Below are positions 17,094 through 27,531 of a stretch of 33,260 nt of DNA, piece after piece; the stretch's first letter is position 1; the number at the start of each line of letters is the position of its first letter. This DNA is from Acidobacteriota bacterium (GTDB taxonomy: Bacteria; Acidobacteriota; Polarisedimenticolia; Gp22-AA2): NCBI GenBank assembly GCA_018606725.1, contig JAGYID010000063.1, positions 1-33,260 of the forward strand, read 5' to 3'. The notes below the pieces were generated by a model that did no database searches, was not told where the DNA came from, and saw only the letters and a program-made list of their open reading frames with translations. The position numbers and the translations under genes were made by a program.

Positions 17094-18818
17094 TCACCAG
17101 GTCCCGCACCATCCCCGCCAGCCGCACCCGCCCACCAGGGTCTTGGCGTTGACCCCCAGGAGCCACATGGTCCGCATGCAGGCGGTCAGGAAGCGGCGCG
17201 CGTGCTCCAGGTCCTGCGCGTCGCGGCCCTCCGGGAGCACCGTCAGGATGGTCGCCTCGGCGCCGAGGTGCCGGACCAGCCGGGCAGCGAACAGCACGTC
17301 CTCCTTGGCCGGCTCGCCGACCGAGACGCAGACCAGGACCCGCGCCGGCACCGGGCGTGGCTTGGGCACCAGCAGGAGGTTGTGCTGCCCCGTCTGCAGC
17401 AGCCGGTCGAGCAGCTCGGGGCGCCCCCTCGCCGGCAACCCTTTGACCAGGAGGTCGAAGTGCTCGCGGGAGGCCTCCTCCGCCACCGCCTCCGGCGCCC
17501 CCTCGCGGGCGATCCGCGTGACGATCGACGCCAGCCCGCTGCCGATCGCCTCCTTCGCTTCCTGAAGATGCTGGCGCGCCGCGCTGTCATCGCCGAATCC
17601 GTGGGCCAGCAGGGTCACCCGCGCGTGGGCCCGGACGGCGACCTGGCCGCCGAAGTCCAGCGCCGCCTGCGCCTCCGGGGTGCCATCGGTCAGGATCAGC
17701 ATGCTCAGCCCGGGATGGATCAAGGCGTGCACGCGCCGCACCCCGACCCAGGCCGCCTCGCCGGGGTGCAGCGGGTAGCGGCGCGACTGGTGCTGGGATC
17801 GGCTCGCCTCGATCCGGATCGAATCGCCCCCGAACGGGGCGGGCGGCGCGATCGGGCGGGTGCCGAGGAGCGGCGGCAGGCGCAGCCGCAGGCGCTCGTA
17901 CGAGCCGACGAAGCTCGACTCCTCCACCACCGCCTTGCCGAGGAGCGGCCAGGAGAGCGCCTCCTGGGAATCCTTCACCGCCACGTCCTCGGGGCGGAAC
18001 AGCACCTGGACGCGGCGGCCTTCGCCGGCGGCGCCCTTCATGTTGCCGAGCGGGAATTCGACCGGCCCGAGACGGACCCCGGACGGCGTCACCTCGCCGA
18101 CCATGAGGTTGGCGGTGCCGAGGAAGGTGGCGACGAACTCGGTCTCCGGTCGGAGATACAGCTCGTCGGGCGGACCGACCTCCAGGAGGCGGCCGAAGTT
18201 CATCACCCCGAGCCGATCGGCGAGCTCGAACGCCTCCTCCTGGTCGTGGGTCACGAAGATGGTGGCGATCCGGAGCTCGCGCTGGATGTCGCGCACCGTG
18301 CGCCGCAGGTCGCCGCGGATCTTGGCGTCGAGCGCCCCGAACGGCTCATCGAGCAGCAGCACGTCCGGCTGGTGCGCCAGGGCGCGGGCCAGCGCGACGC
18401 GCTGGCGCTGCCCGCCGGAGAGCTGCTGGGGATACCGCCCCTGGAAGCCGACCAGCCCGACGAGGTCGAGCAGCTCGTCCCGCCGGTGCCGGATGTCGGC
18501 CTCGGGGACCTTGCGGATGCGCAGGGGGAATTCGATGTTGCCCGCGACGGTCATGTGGCGGAACAGCGCGTAGTGCTGGAACACGAAGCCGACCCGGCGC
18601 TTCTGCGGCGGCAGCCCGGTGACGTCGCGGCCGTGCAGCAGGACCCGGCCGCTGTCGATGTCCGTGAGGCCGGCGATCATCCGCAGCACGGTGCTCTTGC
18701 CGCTGCCGCTCGGTCCGAGCAGGACGAACAGCTCCCCTTCGGCGACGCGCAGCGACACCTGGTTCACGACCGGGTGGCCGTCGTACGACTTGACCAGCTG
18801 CTCGACCACGATCGACAC
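17094..18818 (-). CDS. cysA: CysA-like sulfate importer ATPase fused to tandem USP-like domains, frameshifted near its end
   Basis: Residues 1-230 form a complete ABC ATPase with Walker A GPSGSGKST (35-43), signature LSGGQRQ (133-139), Walker B LLLDEP (154-159) and His191. Residues about 235-370 form a TOBE-like region. Unusually, about 372-485 and 493 onward are two universal-stress-protein-like alpha/beta units, the second opening RVLVCVSVGEPAKED. The frame as written ends at 17094 after an unlikely Cys/Trp-rich tail. Adding one base around 17128-17133 gives continuous coding to a stop at 17038-17040, a plausible USP C-terminus (GMVRDLVTRTGDRPLLLARA) and a 593-residue protein ending 9 bp before the next ATG. 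The start is a GTG with no strong Shine-Dalgarno. The gene heads the sulfate operon. The deletion is either real or a sequencing error. Confidence 0.9.
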   Translation of the reverse strand: MSIVVEQLVKSYDGHPVVNQVSLRVAEGELFVLLGPSGSGKSTVLRMIAGLTDIDSGRVLLHGRDVTGLPPQKRRVGFVFQHYALFRHMTVAGNIEFPLRIRKVPEADIRHRRDELLDLVGLVGFQGRYPQQLSGGQRQRVALARALAHQPDVLLLDEPFGALDAKIRGDLRRTVRDIQRELRIATIFVTHDQEEAFELADRLGVMNFGRLLEVGPPDELYLRPETEFVATFLGTANLMVGEVTPSGVRLGPVEFPLGNMKGAAGEGRRVQVLFRPEDVAVKDSQEALSWPLLGKAVVEESSFVGSYERLRLRLPPLLGTRPIAPPAPFGGDSIRIEASRSQHQSRRYPLHPGEAAWVGVRRVHALIHPGLSMLILTDGTPEAQAALDFGGQVAVRAHARVTLLAHGFGDDSAARQHLQEAKEAIGSGLASIVTRIAREGAPEAVAEEASREHFDLLVKGLPARGRPELLDRLLQTGQHNLLLVPKPRPVPARVLVCVSVGEPAKEDVLFAARLVRHLGAEATILTVLPEGRDAQDLEHARRFLTACMRTMWLLGVNAKTLVGGCGWRGWCGTW

Positions 18819-18829
18819 GAGGGCACCGA

Positions 18830-18894
18830 TGACCCGGGGGGGGTCAGGACGCTCGGCCCCCAGGCGGGGGTCAGCTTAACGGGTCACCGGTGAC
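18830..18894 (-). promoter_or_regulatory. structured leader/operator region of the sulfate operon
   Basis: Between the RND gene and the cysA-like GTG there are three consecutive dyads. They are TGACCC-N5-GGGTCA (18830-18846), CCCCC-AGGC-GGGGG (18857-18870), and the perfect 12-bp palindrome GTCACCGGTGAC (18883-18894). GGGTCA half-sites recur at 18841, 18868 and 18881. They could be regulator binding sites or leader-RNA hairpins. I cannot place a convincing -35/-10 pair here. A further small hairpin (18920-18933) lies just after the RND stop. Confidence 0.45.
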
Positions 18895-18954
18895 GAAGTC
18901 AGTCGAAAGGCGGTGACATCGGGTGATAACCCGCGCTGAAATCGCCCGGATGCC

Positions 18955-22148
<3,194 letters not shown>

Positions 22149-22152
<4 letters not shown>

Positions 22153-23243
22153 CTTGATGCTGCCGGCGCGGCGGCGACCGGGGGTGCGGTGGGCGGCGCC
22201 GCGGCCGTCGGCGCGGCCCCCGCCGGGTGGACCGGCGCGCCGTCGCGGAGCGCCGGCGGGTCGAGGATCACCTCTTCACCGGGCGCGACGCCGGCGCGCA
22301 CCAGCACCGCCTCGCCCACCGTCTCACCGGGGCTGATCCAGCGCAGGCGGGCCCGGCCGTCCTCGACGACATAGACCCCGGTCAAGGCACCGCGCTCGAA
22401 GACCGCGGCCGCCGGCAGCAGCGCCTGCGGCTCCTCGTCGCCCCGCGGCAGGCGCAGCCGCGCGAACGACCCGGCCCGGGCATCGGTGCCGGCCGGCAGA
22501 TCGCTCTTGACCAGGGAGCGGCGCGACGCCGGGTCGCCGGCCGGTCCCAGGATCGACACGCGCGTCGTCACCGGCGAGCCGTCCTCCAGGATCGCCAGGA
22601 GCGTCGCCCCGAGACGGAGCTTCTCCGCCTGGCTCTTCGAAACGCTGGCGGAGACGCGCAATCGCCCGGCGCCCTGCAGCACCACGAGTGGTTCGCCCGG
22701 CAGCGCCAGATCGCCGGCGCGGGCATTCTTGTCGGTGACCAGGCCGTCGAAGGGGGCCCGCAAGTCGACATACTCGAGCTGCGCCCGCGCCGCGTCGCGG
22801 TCCGCGAGGGCCGCCGCGTCGGCCGCCTCGGCGGCCTCCAACTCGAGTTGCGTGGCGGCCCCTTTCGCGAACAGGCTGCGCAGCCGATCGCGCTGCGCCC
22901 GGGTGGCGCGCAGACCGGCCTCGGCCGCTTCGACGCGGGCGCGCACGTCGCGGCCGTCGAGCCGCACCAGCAGGTCACCGGCGCGCACCCGCGTCCCCTC
23001 CTCGACCTCGACGCTCTCGACCACCGCCGAGACGCGGCTGGCGATGGCGGCGGCCCGCACCGCCTCGACCGTGCCGGGGACCTCGGCATACGCTTCCCCG
23101 CCGCCGCCGGCCCGTGCGGTGCGCACTTCAATCGAAGTGACCTCAGCCGATGCCGCGGGCGGGGCGTCGCGCCGGCAGGCCTGCAGAGCCGGCGCCAGCA
23201 GCGCGATCGCCGCCAGGAATGCCGGCGCGACGCGGCGGCTCAC
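22149..23243 (-). CDS. RND periplasmic adaptor (membrane-fusion) lipoprotein
   Basis: This 364-residue adaptor has a lipoprotein-like signal peptide (residues 1-22, lipidated Cys23 in LQAC). The lipoyl half-motif is VESVEVEEGTRVRAGDLLVRLDGRD, followed by a short alpha-hairpin (RVEAAEAGLRATRAQRDRL and a second helix rich in Glu/Ala) and the returning lipoyl half LRAPFDGLVTDKNARAGD. Beta-barrel and membrane-proximal domains come next, and then a Pro/Ala-rich tail. It links the RND pump to the outer-membrane channel. Overlaps of 4 bp with both neighbours support a single translationally coupled operon. Confidence 0.94.
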
Positions 23244-24592
23244 CGGGACACCTCGAGCAGTCCGGCGGCCCGCCGCAGGCGGGTCCGGCCGACGACGGCG
23301 TCGTAGAGCGCCCCCAGCTCGTCGAAGCGCGCCGCCACGAGGGCGGTCTCGGTGTCGAGCAGATCGGCCAGCCGCAGCATCCCGGCGGCATAGCGCTCGG
23401 CGTCGATCCGGCGCGCCTCCTGCGCCGCCGCCACCGCTTCGCGAGCCAGGGACAGGCTGCGATCGGCCGTCTCCACGTCGCGCCAGGCCACTTCGACCTC
23501 GAGACGGGCGCCGTCCTCGACGGCCCTGCTCTGCGCCGCCACGGCGGCGGCGCGCGCCGCGGCCTCGTCGATGCGGGCGGCGCGTCCCCGGTCGAAGGCG
23601 TTCCAGCGCAGCGCCACTCCGACCGTGTACGAGCCGGACCCGGCATCCCAGGAGTCCGAATTTCTCTCGTAGCGCGCCGTGGCCAGGGTCTCCGGTCGGA
23701 GGGAGGAACGGGCCGCGCGCGCCGCCGCCGCGGCGGCCTCCGCCTGCCGGTGGGCCGCTTCGATCTCCGGTCGCGCGCCGCCGGGTCCGGTGACGAAGCG
23801 GTCAAAGGGCGGCAGCGGCCCGTCCGGGTCCGCGAGCGGCGAGGCGGGCTCGACGCTCTCGCCCGGGGGCAGGGCGAGGGCCGTGCGCAGGCGGGCCCGG
23901 GCGATGTCCCGATCGGCCTCGCGCCGCCCGAGGTCGCGCTCCCGCGCCAGCCGCTCGACGCGGGCGCGCTGCAGGTCGGAGGACAGGGCGGCGCCGGCCG
24001 CCACGCGCGCCGCCGCGACCTCTTCGTGATGCCGGGCATCGTCCAGCGCCGCGGCGGCGACGCCGGCGGCGCCATCGGCGACGCTGACGCCGAAATACAT
24101 CTCCGTCACCCGGGTCGCGAGGTCGACCTCGGCCGCCCGCAGCCTCGCCCGCGCCGCCTCCGCCGCCGCCCGCCGGGCGGCGATCCCGGCCGTCAGGCGC
24201 CCCGAGACGTCGATCGGCACTTCCAGGCCGACCGCCGCGGCGGCGTGACCCTGCGCCTCCGGATGATTCAGGTTGTCGAGGAGGAAATCGTCGGCGGTGA
24301 ACTCGGCCGCCGTCAGCTTGTCGCTGAATGCCAGGACCTGGTTGTCGGTCTGCCGCCATCCCGCCTCGGCCGACAGGCGCGGCCAGCGACCCGTCTCGGC
24401 CTCGCGCCGGCCGGCCTCCGCCGCCGACAGGTCGGCGCGCGCCGCCGCCACCGCCGGGTTGCGCTCCAACCCCAGCCGGATCGCCTCGTCGAGCGACAGC
24501 CGCCGGATCTCCGCGCCCGGCGCCGCGACGACGATTCCGGACAGCGCCATACCCGCTCCCAGCATCAGCGCCAGACGATCGGTCGGCCGCAT
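23240..24592 (-). CDS. TolC-family outer-membrane efflux protein
   Basis: This 450-residue protein has a signal peptide (about 1-27) and two internally repeated TolC/OEP halves. Each starts with a helix of the LSLDEAIRLGLERNPAVAAARADL type and contains long Ala/Arg/Glu-rich helices for the periplasmic tunnel. The ATG at 24592 is preceded by a GGAGGA site. The frame stays open another 303 bp upstream, but that part is the anti-sigma gene read out of frame. It provides the outer-membrane exit for the RND system and could also serve the YbhGFSR-type exporter, which has no channel gene of its own here. Confidence 0.93.
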   Translation of the reverse strand: MRPTDRLALMLGAGMALSGIVVAAPGAEIRRLSLDEAIRLGLERNPAVAAARADLSAAEAGRREAETGRWPRLSAEAGWRQTDNQVLAFSDKLTAAEFTADDFLLDNLNHPEAQGHAAAAVGLEVPIDVSGRLTAGIAARRAAAEAARARLRAAEVDLATRVTEMYFGVSVADGAAGVAAAALDDARHHEEVAAARVAAGAALSSDLQRARVERLARERDLGRREADRDIARARLRTALALPPGESVEPASPLADPDGPLPPFDRFVTGPGGARPEIEAAHRQAEAAAAAARAARSSLRPETLATARYERNSDSWDAGSGSYTVGVALRWNAFDRGRAARIDEAAARAAAVAAQSRAVEDGARLEVEVAWRDVETADRSLSLAREAVAAAQEARRIDAERYAAGMLRLADLLDTETALVAARFDELGALYDAVVGRTRLRRAAGLLEVSR

Positions 24593-24653
24593 CGGCTCCT
24601 CCACGGTCGCCACCAGGGCGCCCGCCTGCAGAGAGCCCCGGCTTGGACGAAGG

Positions 24654-24977
24654 TTACAGACGGCCGCCGGAGGCCTTGCGGAGGGCGACGACGAGCGAGC
24701 GCACCGCACCGCGCCCCAGGCGCCGGCGCGGCAGCGAGCGCACCGCCTCGACGGTGGCCCGCAGGGTGCGGATGAAGGCGCGACAGGGAGGGCACTGTCC
24801 GCCGTGCTCGTCGATGGTCCGCCGCAGCGCCGCGTCCAGATCGCCGTCGAGGTAATCGGACAGGTACTCGACCATCTCCCCGCAGCGCCTTGCACCGGGG
24901 CCGTGCCGGTGTCCGTCGGCGCCGGCCGCGCCGCGCCGGGCGCCGGCGCCCGTCCCCACCCTGCTGCCCCGGCTCAC
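24654..24977 (-). CDS. zinc-finger anti-sigma factor (zf-HC2 type)
   Basis: This 107-residue protein carries the zinc-binding anti-sigma motif. A Cys (in RRCGEMVEYLSDYLDGDLD) is followed by the H-x3-C-x2-C group (DEHGGQCPPC). A helical segment and a basic tail follow, with no transmembrane helix, so it would be a cytoplasmic anti-sigma factor. I selected the GTG at 24977 because a GGAGG lies 7 nt upstream, at the end of the sigma gene; the two genes are separated by 4 bp. It presumably holds the neighbouring sigma factor inactive until a signal, perhaps thiol oxidation or zinc loss, releases it. Confidence 0.85.
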   Translation of the reverse strand: MSRGSRVGTGAGARRGAAGADGHRHGPGARRCGEMVEYLSDYLDGDLDAALRRTIDEHGGQCPPCRAFIRTLRATVEAVRSLPRRRLGRGAVRSLVVALRKASGGRL

Positions 24978-24981
24978 CGGC

Positions 24982-25662
24982 TCACCTCCCGGCGCGGCGC
25001 CGGCGCGCCGCCCCACCGGGTCTGCCGGCCAGATAGGCGTCGAGCGAACGGCGCAACGCCAGCCGGGCGCGGTGCAGCCGGACCTTCACCAGGGTCGCGC
25101 TGATGCCGAGGACGTCGGCCGCCTCGCGCGTGCTCAATCCCTCCTGATCGCGCAGCACCAGGATCACCCGGAACTCCTTCGGCAGGGCGAGAATGGCCTG
25201 CTCCAGCGCGGCCGACAGCTCGCCGCGCAGCAGCCGGTCGAGCGGCAGGTTCGACCAGTCGGCGATTTGCGGCGGCGCCCCGTCCCCGGAAGGCTGCGGC
25301 ACCAGCTCGTCGAGCGACAGCGGCCGCTCCATCGGCTGGTGCCGGCCGCGGCGCCGCATTTTCATGCAGGCGTTGGCGGCGACCCGGTAGACCCAGGCCC
25401 GCAGCGCCGACGGGTCGCGCAGATCCTTCAGCGACAGGAAGGCCTTCAGGAGGGTTTCCTGCATGACCTCCTCGGCGTCGTCCCGGTGGCCGCACATGCG
25501 ACGGCCGAAGTTCAGGATCAGCGGCCCGAACCGCTCGGCGAACGGCTCGAACGCTTCCGGGCGGCCGTCGCGGAGCGCCAATGCCAGGCGCCGGTCGTCG
25601 TCCGCCGGCGGCCGCGTCCCGGCGGCGACCGGGGGCAGATCTCCTGAAGCGCGGCGGTGCAT
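24982..25662 (-). CDS. ECF-type RNA polymerase sigma factor
   Basis: This 226-residue sigma-70 family protein contains region 2 (about 38-105, with FGRRMCGHRDDAEEVMQET and the -10-reading DLRDPSALRAWVYRVAAN segment) and region 4 (about 150-205, ending LGISATLVKVRLHRARLAL). Regions 1.1 and 3 are absent, as in ECF factors. A Pro/Gly-rich linker joins the domains. It is followed by its anti-sigma factor and then a tripartite efflux pump on the same strand. It therefore probably drives the pump operon and itself. The ATG at 25662 lies so close to a TAGCAT box that the transcript may be leaderless. Confidence 0.94.
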   Translation of the reverse strand: MHRRASGDLPPVAAGTRPPADDDRRLALALRDGRPEAFEPFAERFGPLILNFGRRMCGHRDDAEEVMQETLLKAFLSLKDLRDPSALRAWVYRVAANACMKMRRRGRHQPMERPLSLDELVPQPSGDGAPPQIADWSNLPLDRLLRGELSAALEQAILALPKEFRVILVLRDQEGLSTREAADVLGISATLVKVRLHRARLALRRSLDAYLAGRPGGAARRRRAGR

Positions 25663-25668
25663 GGCCGC

Positions 25669-25677
25669 ATGCTAGCA
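25669..25677 (-). promoter_or_regulatory. extended -10 element giving a possibly leaderless sigma-factor mRNA
   Basis: On the minus strand TGC-TAGCAT (25677-25669) sits 6 bp before the sigma-factor ATG. The usual 7-nt distance from -10 to +1 would put the transcription start on the A of the ATG. No convincing -35 box is visible. The motif and its downstream flank resemble the promoter at 9038-9046. Confidence 0.4.
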
Positions 25678-25709
25678 CGCGCATCCGGCTCCCTCCGGCG
25701 GCGATCCGC

Positions 25710-25940
25710 TCAGCCGCAGCAGGAGCCCGCCGCCTTCGCGGCGGCGGCTCCGTCCTCCCGCAGACCCAATTTCCGGAACGCCCACATCGCCGGGCAGGTG
25801 CGCGTGAACGCCGACTGCACCAGGTTGAGCCCGACGAACAGGGTGAACAGATAGAACCCGGGGTGAACGAAGAACCCCAGCGCCAGGCTGATCACCACGA
25901 AGCTCCCCGCCAGCAGCCGCAAGGCTTCATGCAAGCCCAT
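25710..25940 (-). CDS. DUF2892-like small inner-membrane protein
   Basis: This 76-residue protein has two hydrophobic helices (about 8-24 and 28-44) joined by a tight FFVHPGF turn. The conserved tail segment SAFTRTCPAMWAFRKLGL is typical of the YgaP-like DUF2892 domain (in other proteins often next to a rhodanese). A CC pair lies near the C-terminus. An AGGAGG Shine-Dalgarno 7 nt before the ATG is one of the best in the window. It is the first minus-strand gene of the block and is divergent from modA. The family has no settled function; a sulfur or thiol link is suggested only by rhodanese fusions elsewhere. Confidence 0.82.
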   Translation of the reverse strand: MGLHEALRLLAGSFVVISLALGFFVHPGFYLFTLFVGLNLVQSAFTRTCPAMWAFRKLGLREDGAAAAKAAGSCCG

Positions 25941-26000
25941 GTCGAATACCTCCTGAGTGTGCAGACCCAGTTCGGGCCGTCCGGTTACAGCGCCGCGATC

Positions 26001-26006
26001 TACAAT
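26001..26006 (+). promoter_or_regulatory. putative -10 box of the molybdate operon
   Basis: TACAAT matches the -10 consensus at five of six positions and stands out in very GC-rich sequence 20 bp before the modA ATG. No good -35 box is found at 16-18 bp. No ModE-like palindrome or Moco riboswitch is visible in the 86-bp divergent spacer. Confidence 0.4.
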
Positions 26007-26026
26007 GCCCCGGTACCGCGACTGCC

Positions 26027-26863
26027 ATGCTGCGACGCGCCGTCCGAACGCTGATCAACTTCGCCTGCATCCCGGGACTGCTGCTCCTTCCCGGCCGCGC
26101 CCCCGCCGCGCCCGCCGCGCCGGCGTCGCCGGCGGGAGCCCACGAGCGGGCCGAGGTCGCCATTTACGCCGCCGCCAGCCTGCGCGACGCTCTCGAAGAG
26201 CTGGCGCCGGACTGCGGCCGGTCCACCTCGACCCGGCCGTTCCTCAACTTCGGCGCGAGCGGCGATCTGGCGCGGCAGATCGAGTCGGCCGGCAAGGCCG
26301 ACCTGTTCCTGTCGGCCGACGAGGCCTCCGTCGACCGCCTGGCGCGCAAGGGACTCCTCGACGAGATCGCCACGCGGCCGTTCCTGTCGAACCGGCTCGC
26401 CGTGATCGTCCCCGCCGGCAGCCGGCTGACCCTGACCCGCGCCGCCGATCTGGCGGGGCCCTCGGTGCGCCGGCTGGCGCTCGCCGACCCCGAATTCGTG
26501 CCGGCCGGGGCGTACGCGCGCGACTGGCTGCGCCGGGCGGGAGTCTGGGAGGAGATTCGCGGGCGCGTGGTGCCGGCGGTCGATGTGCGCGCCGCGCTGG
26601 CGCTGGTGGCCGCCGGCGGCGTCGATGCGGGGGTCGTCTACCGCACCGACGCGCGGATTTCTTCGAAAGTGCGACAGGCGTTCGAGGTCGGTGACGACGA
26701 AGGGCCCCGGATCATCTACGTTGCCGCGCTGCCGTCCGGCCGGCCCCGCCCCGAGGCGGCCCGCGCGGTCCTCTCCTGCCTGCTGTCCGCCGCCGCGGCG
26801 CCGATCTTCGAGCGGCTCGGCTTTCTCCCGCCGCCGGCCGGCACACAACGAGGTGCGCCGTAG
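26027..26863 (+). CDS. modA: molybdate-binding periplasmic protein ModA
   Basis: This 278-residue substrate-binding protein has a signal peptide (about 1-35, Ala/Pro-rich end). Family landmarks are VAIYAAASLRDALEEL (first anion-binding loop), FLNFGASGDLARQIESAGKADLFLSADEASVDRL, NRLAVIVP, DPEFVPAGAYARDWL, and GVDAGVVYRTDA near the second lobe. It binds molybdate or tungstate for ModB and ModC, which follow. The stop TAG is embedded in the apparent start of modB (GTAG). Confidence 0.95.
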   Translation: MLRRAVRTLINFACIPGLLLLPGRAPAAPAAPASPAGAHERAEVAIYAAASLRDALEELAPDCGRSTSTRPFLNFGASGDLARQIESAGKADLFLSADEASVDRLARKGLLDEIATRPFLSNRLAVIVPAGSRLTLTRAADLAGPSVRRLALADPEFVPAGAYARDWLRRAGVWEEIRGRVVPAVDVRAALALVAAGGVDAGVVYRTDARISSKVRQAFEVGDDEGPRIIYVAALPSGRPRPEAARAVLSCLLSAAAAPIFERLGFLPPPAGTQRGAP

Positions 26864-27531
26864 AGTCCCCCGCGCTGCTGGCGCTCGCGATCAGCTGCAA
26901 GGTCGCCGCCTGGGCGACGGTGCTGGTCTTCCCTCCCGGCTGCCTGCTCGGATGGGTTCTGGCGCGCCGGGAGTTCCGCGGCCGCAGCCTCCTGGACACG
27001 TTCGTCTCGCTGCCGCTGGTGCTGCCGCCGACGGCGGTCGGCTACATCCTGCTGCGGTTGTTCGCCCTCGACGGGCCGCTGGGGCCGCGCGTCCTGGGTT
27101 TCGATCTCGACCTGCTGCTCACCTGGCGGGGGGCGACGCTGGCGTCGGCGGTCATGGCGCTGCCGCTGGTGGCGCAGACGGCGCGCGTGGCGTTCCGCGA
27201 GGTCGACCCCCGTCTCGAGGGGATCGCCCGGACGCTCGGCCTGTCGCCGCTGCGGACCTTCGCGACCGTCACCCTGCCCCTGGCGGGACGCGGCCTGTGC
27301 GCCGCGGCGGTCCTCGGGTTCGGGCGGGCGCTCGGCGAGTTCGGCGCCACGGTGATCGTCGCCGGCAACATCCCCGGCCGGACGCAGACCCTGGCTCTGG
27401 CGATTTTCAGCGATATCCAGGCCGGACGCGACGCCGAGGCGATGCGGCTCCTGGCCCTGACGGTGGCGCTGGCGTTCGCGGTCATCTACGGCGCCGAGAT
27501 CCTGCTGCTGCGCCGTCGGGGGCGGCCGTGA
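26860..27531 (+). CDS. modB: molybdate ABC transporter permease ModB with apparent GTA start
   Basis: The product is the ModB membrane channel. It shows LLDTFVSLPLVLPPTAVGYILL, the EAA loop LEGIARTLGLSPLRTFATV, and FGRALGEFGATVIVAGNIPG. The first usual start codon in frame (GTG 26920) would cut away half of the first helix, leaving 203 residues. Homology-like sequence (ALLALAISCKVAAWATVLV) continues upstream. A GAGGTG Shine-Dalgarno (26850-26855) lies 4 bp before a GTA at 26860 that overlaps the modA TAG. This mimics the GTGA overlaps elsewhere in the window and gives 223 residues, the normal length. I therefore place the start at this GTA, a non-standard codon. A base change from GTG, or an extra C in the run at 26867-26871 with a start at GTG 26853, are alternatives. 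Confidence 0.85.
   Translation, partial: VESPALLALAISCKVAAWATVLVFPPGCLLGWVLARREFRGRSLLDTFVSLPLVLPPTAVGYILLRLFALDGPLGPRVLGFDLDLLLTWRGATLASAVMALPLVAQTARVAFREVDPRLEGIARTLGLSPLRTFATVTLPLAGRGLCAAAVLGFGRALGEFGATVIVAGNIPGRTQTLALAIFSDIQAGRDAEAMRLLALTVALAFAVIYGAEILLLRRRGRP

Noticed and set aside
25941-26026. ModE operator or Moco riboswitch before modA
   Set aside because: I found no CGTTATAT-type dyad and no conserved riboswitch core in the 86-bp divergent spacer.
26583-27527. Upstream extension of the modC frame through modA and modB
   Set aside because: This part reads modA and modB out of frame and is Arg/Pro-rich. Coding for modC begins at the GTG overlapping the modB stop.
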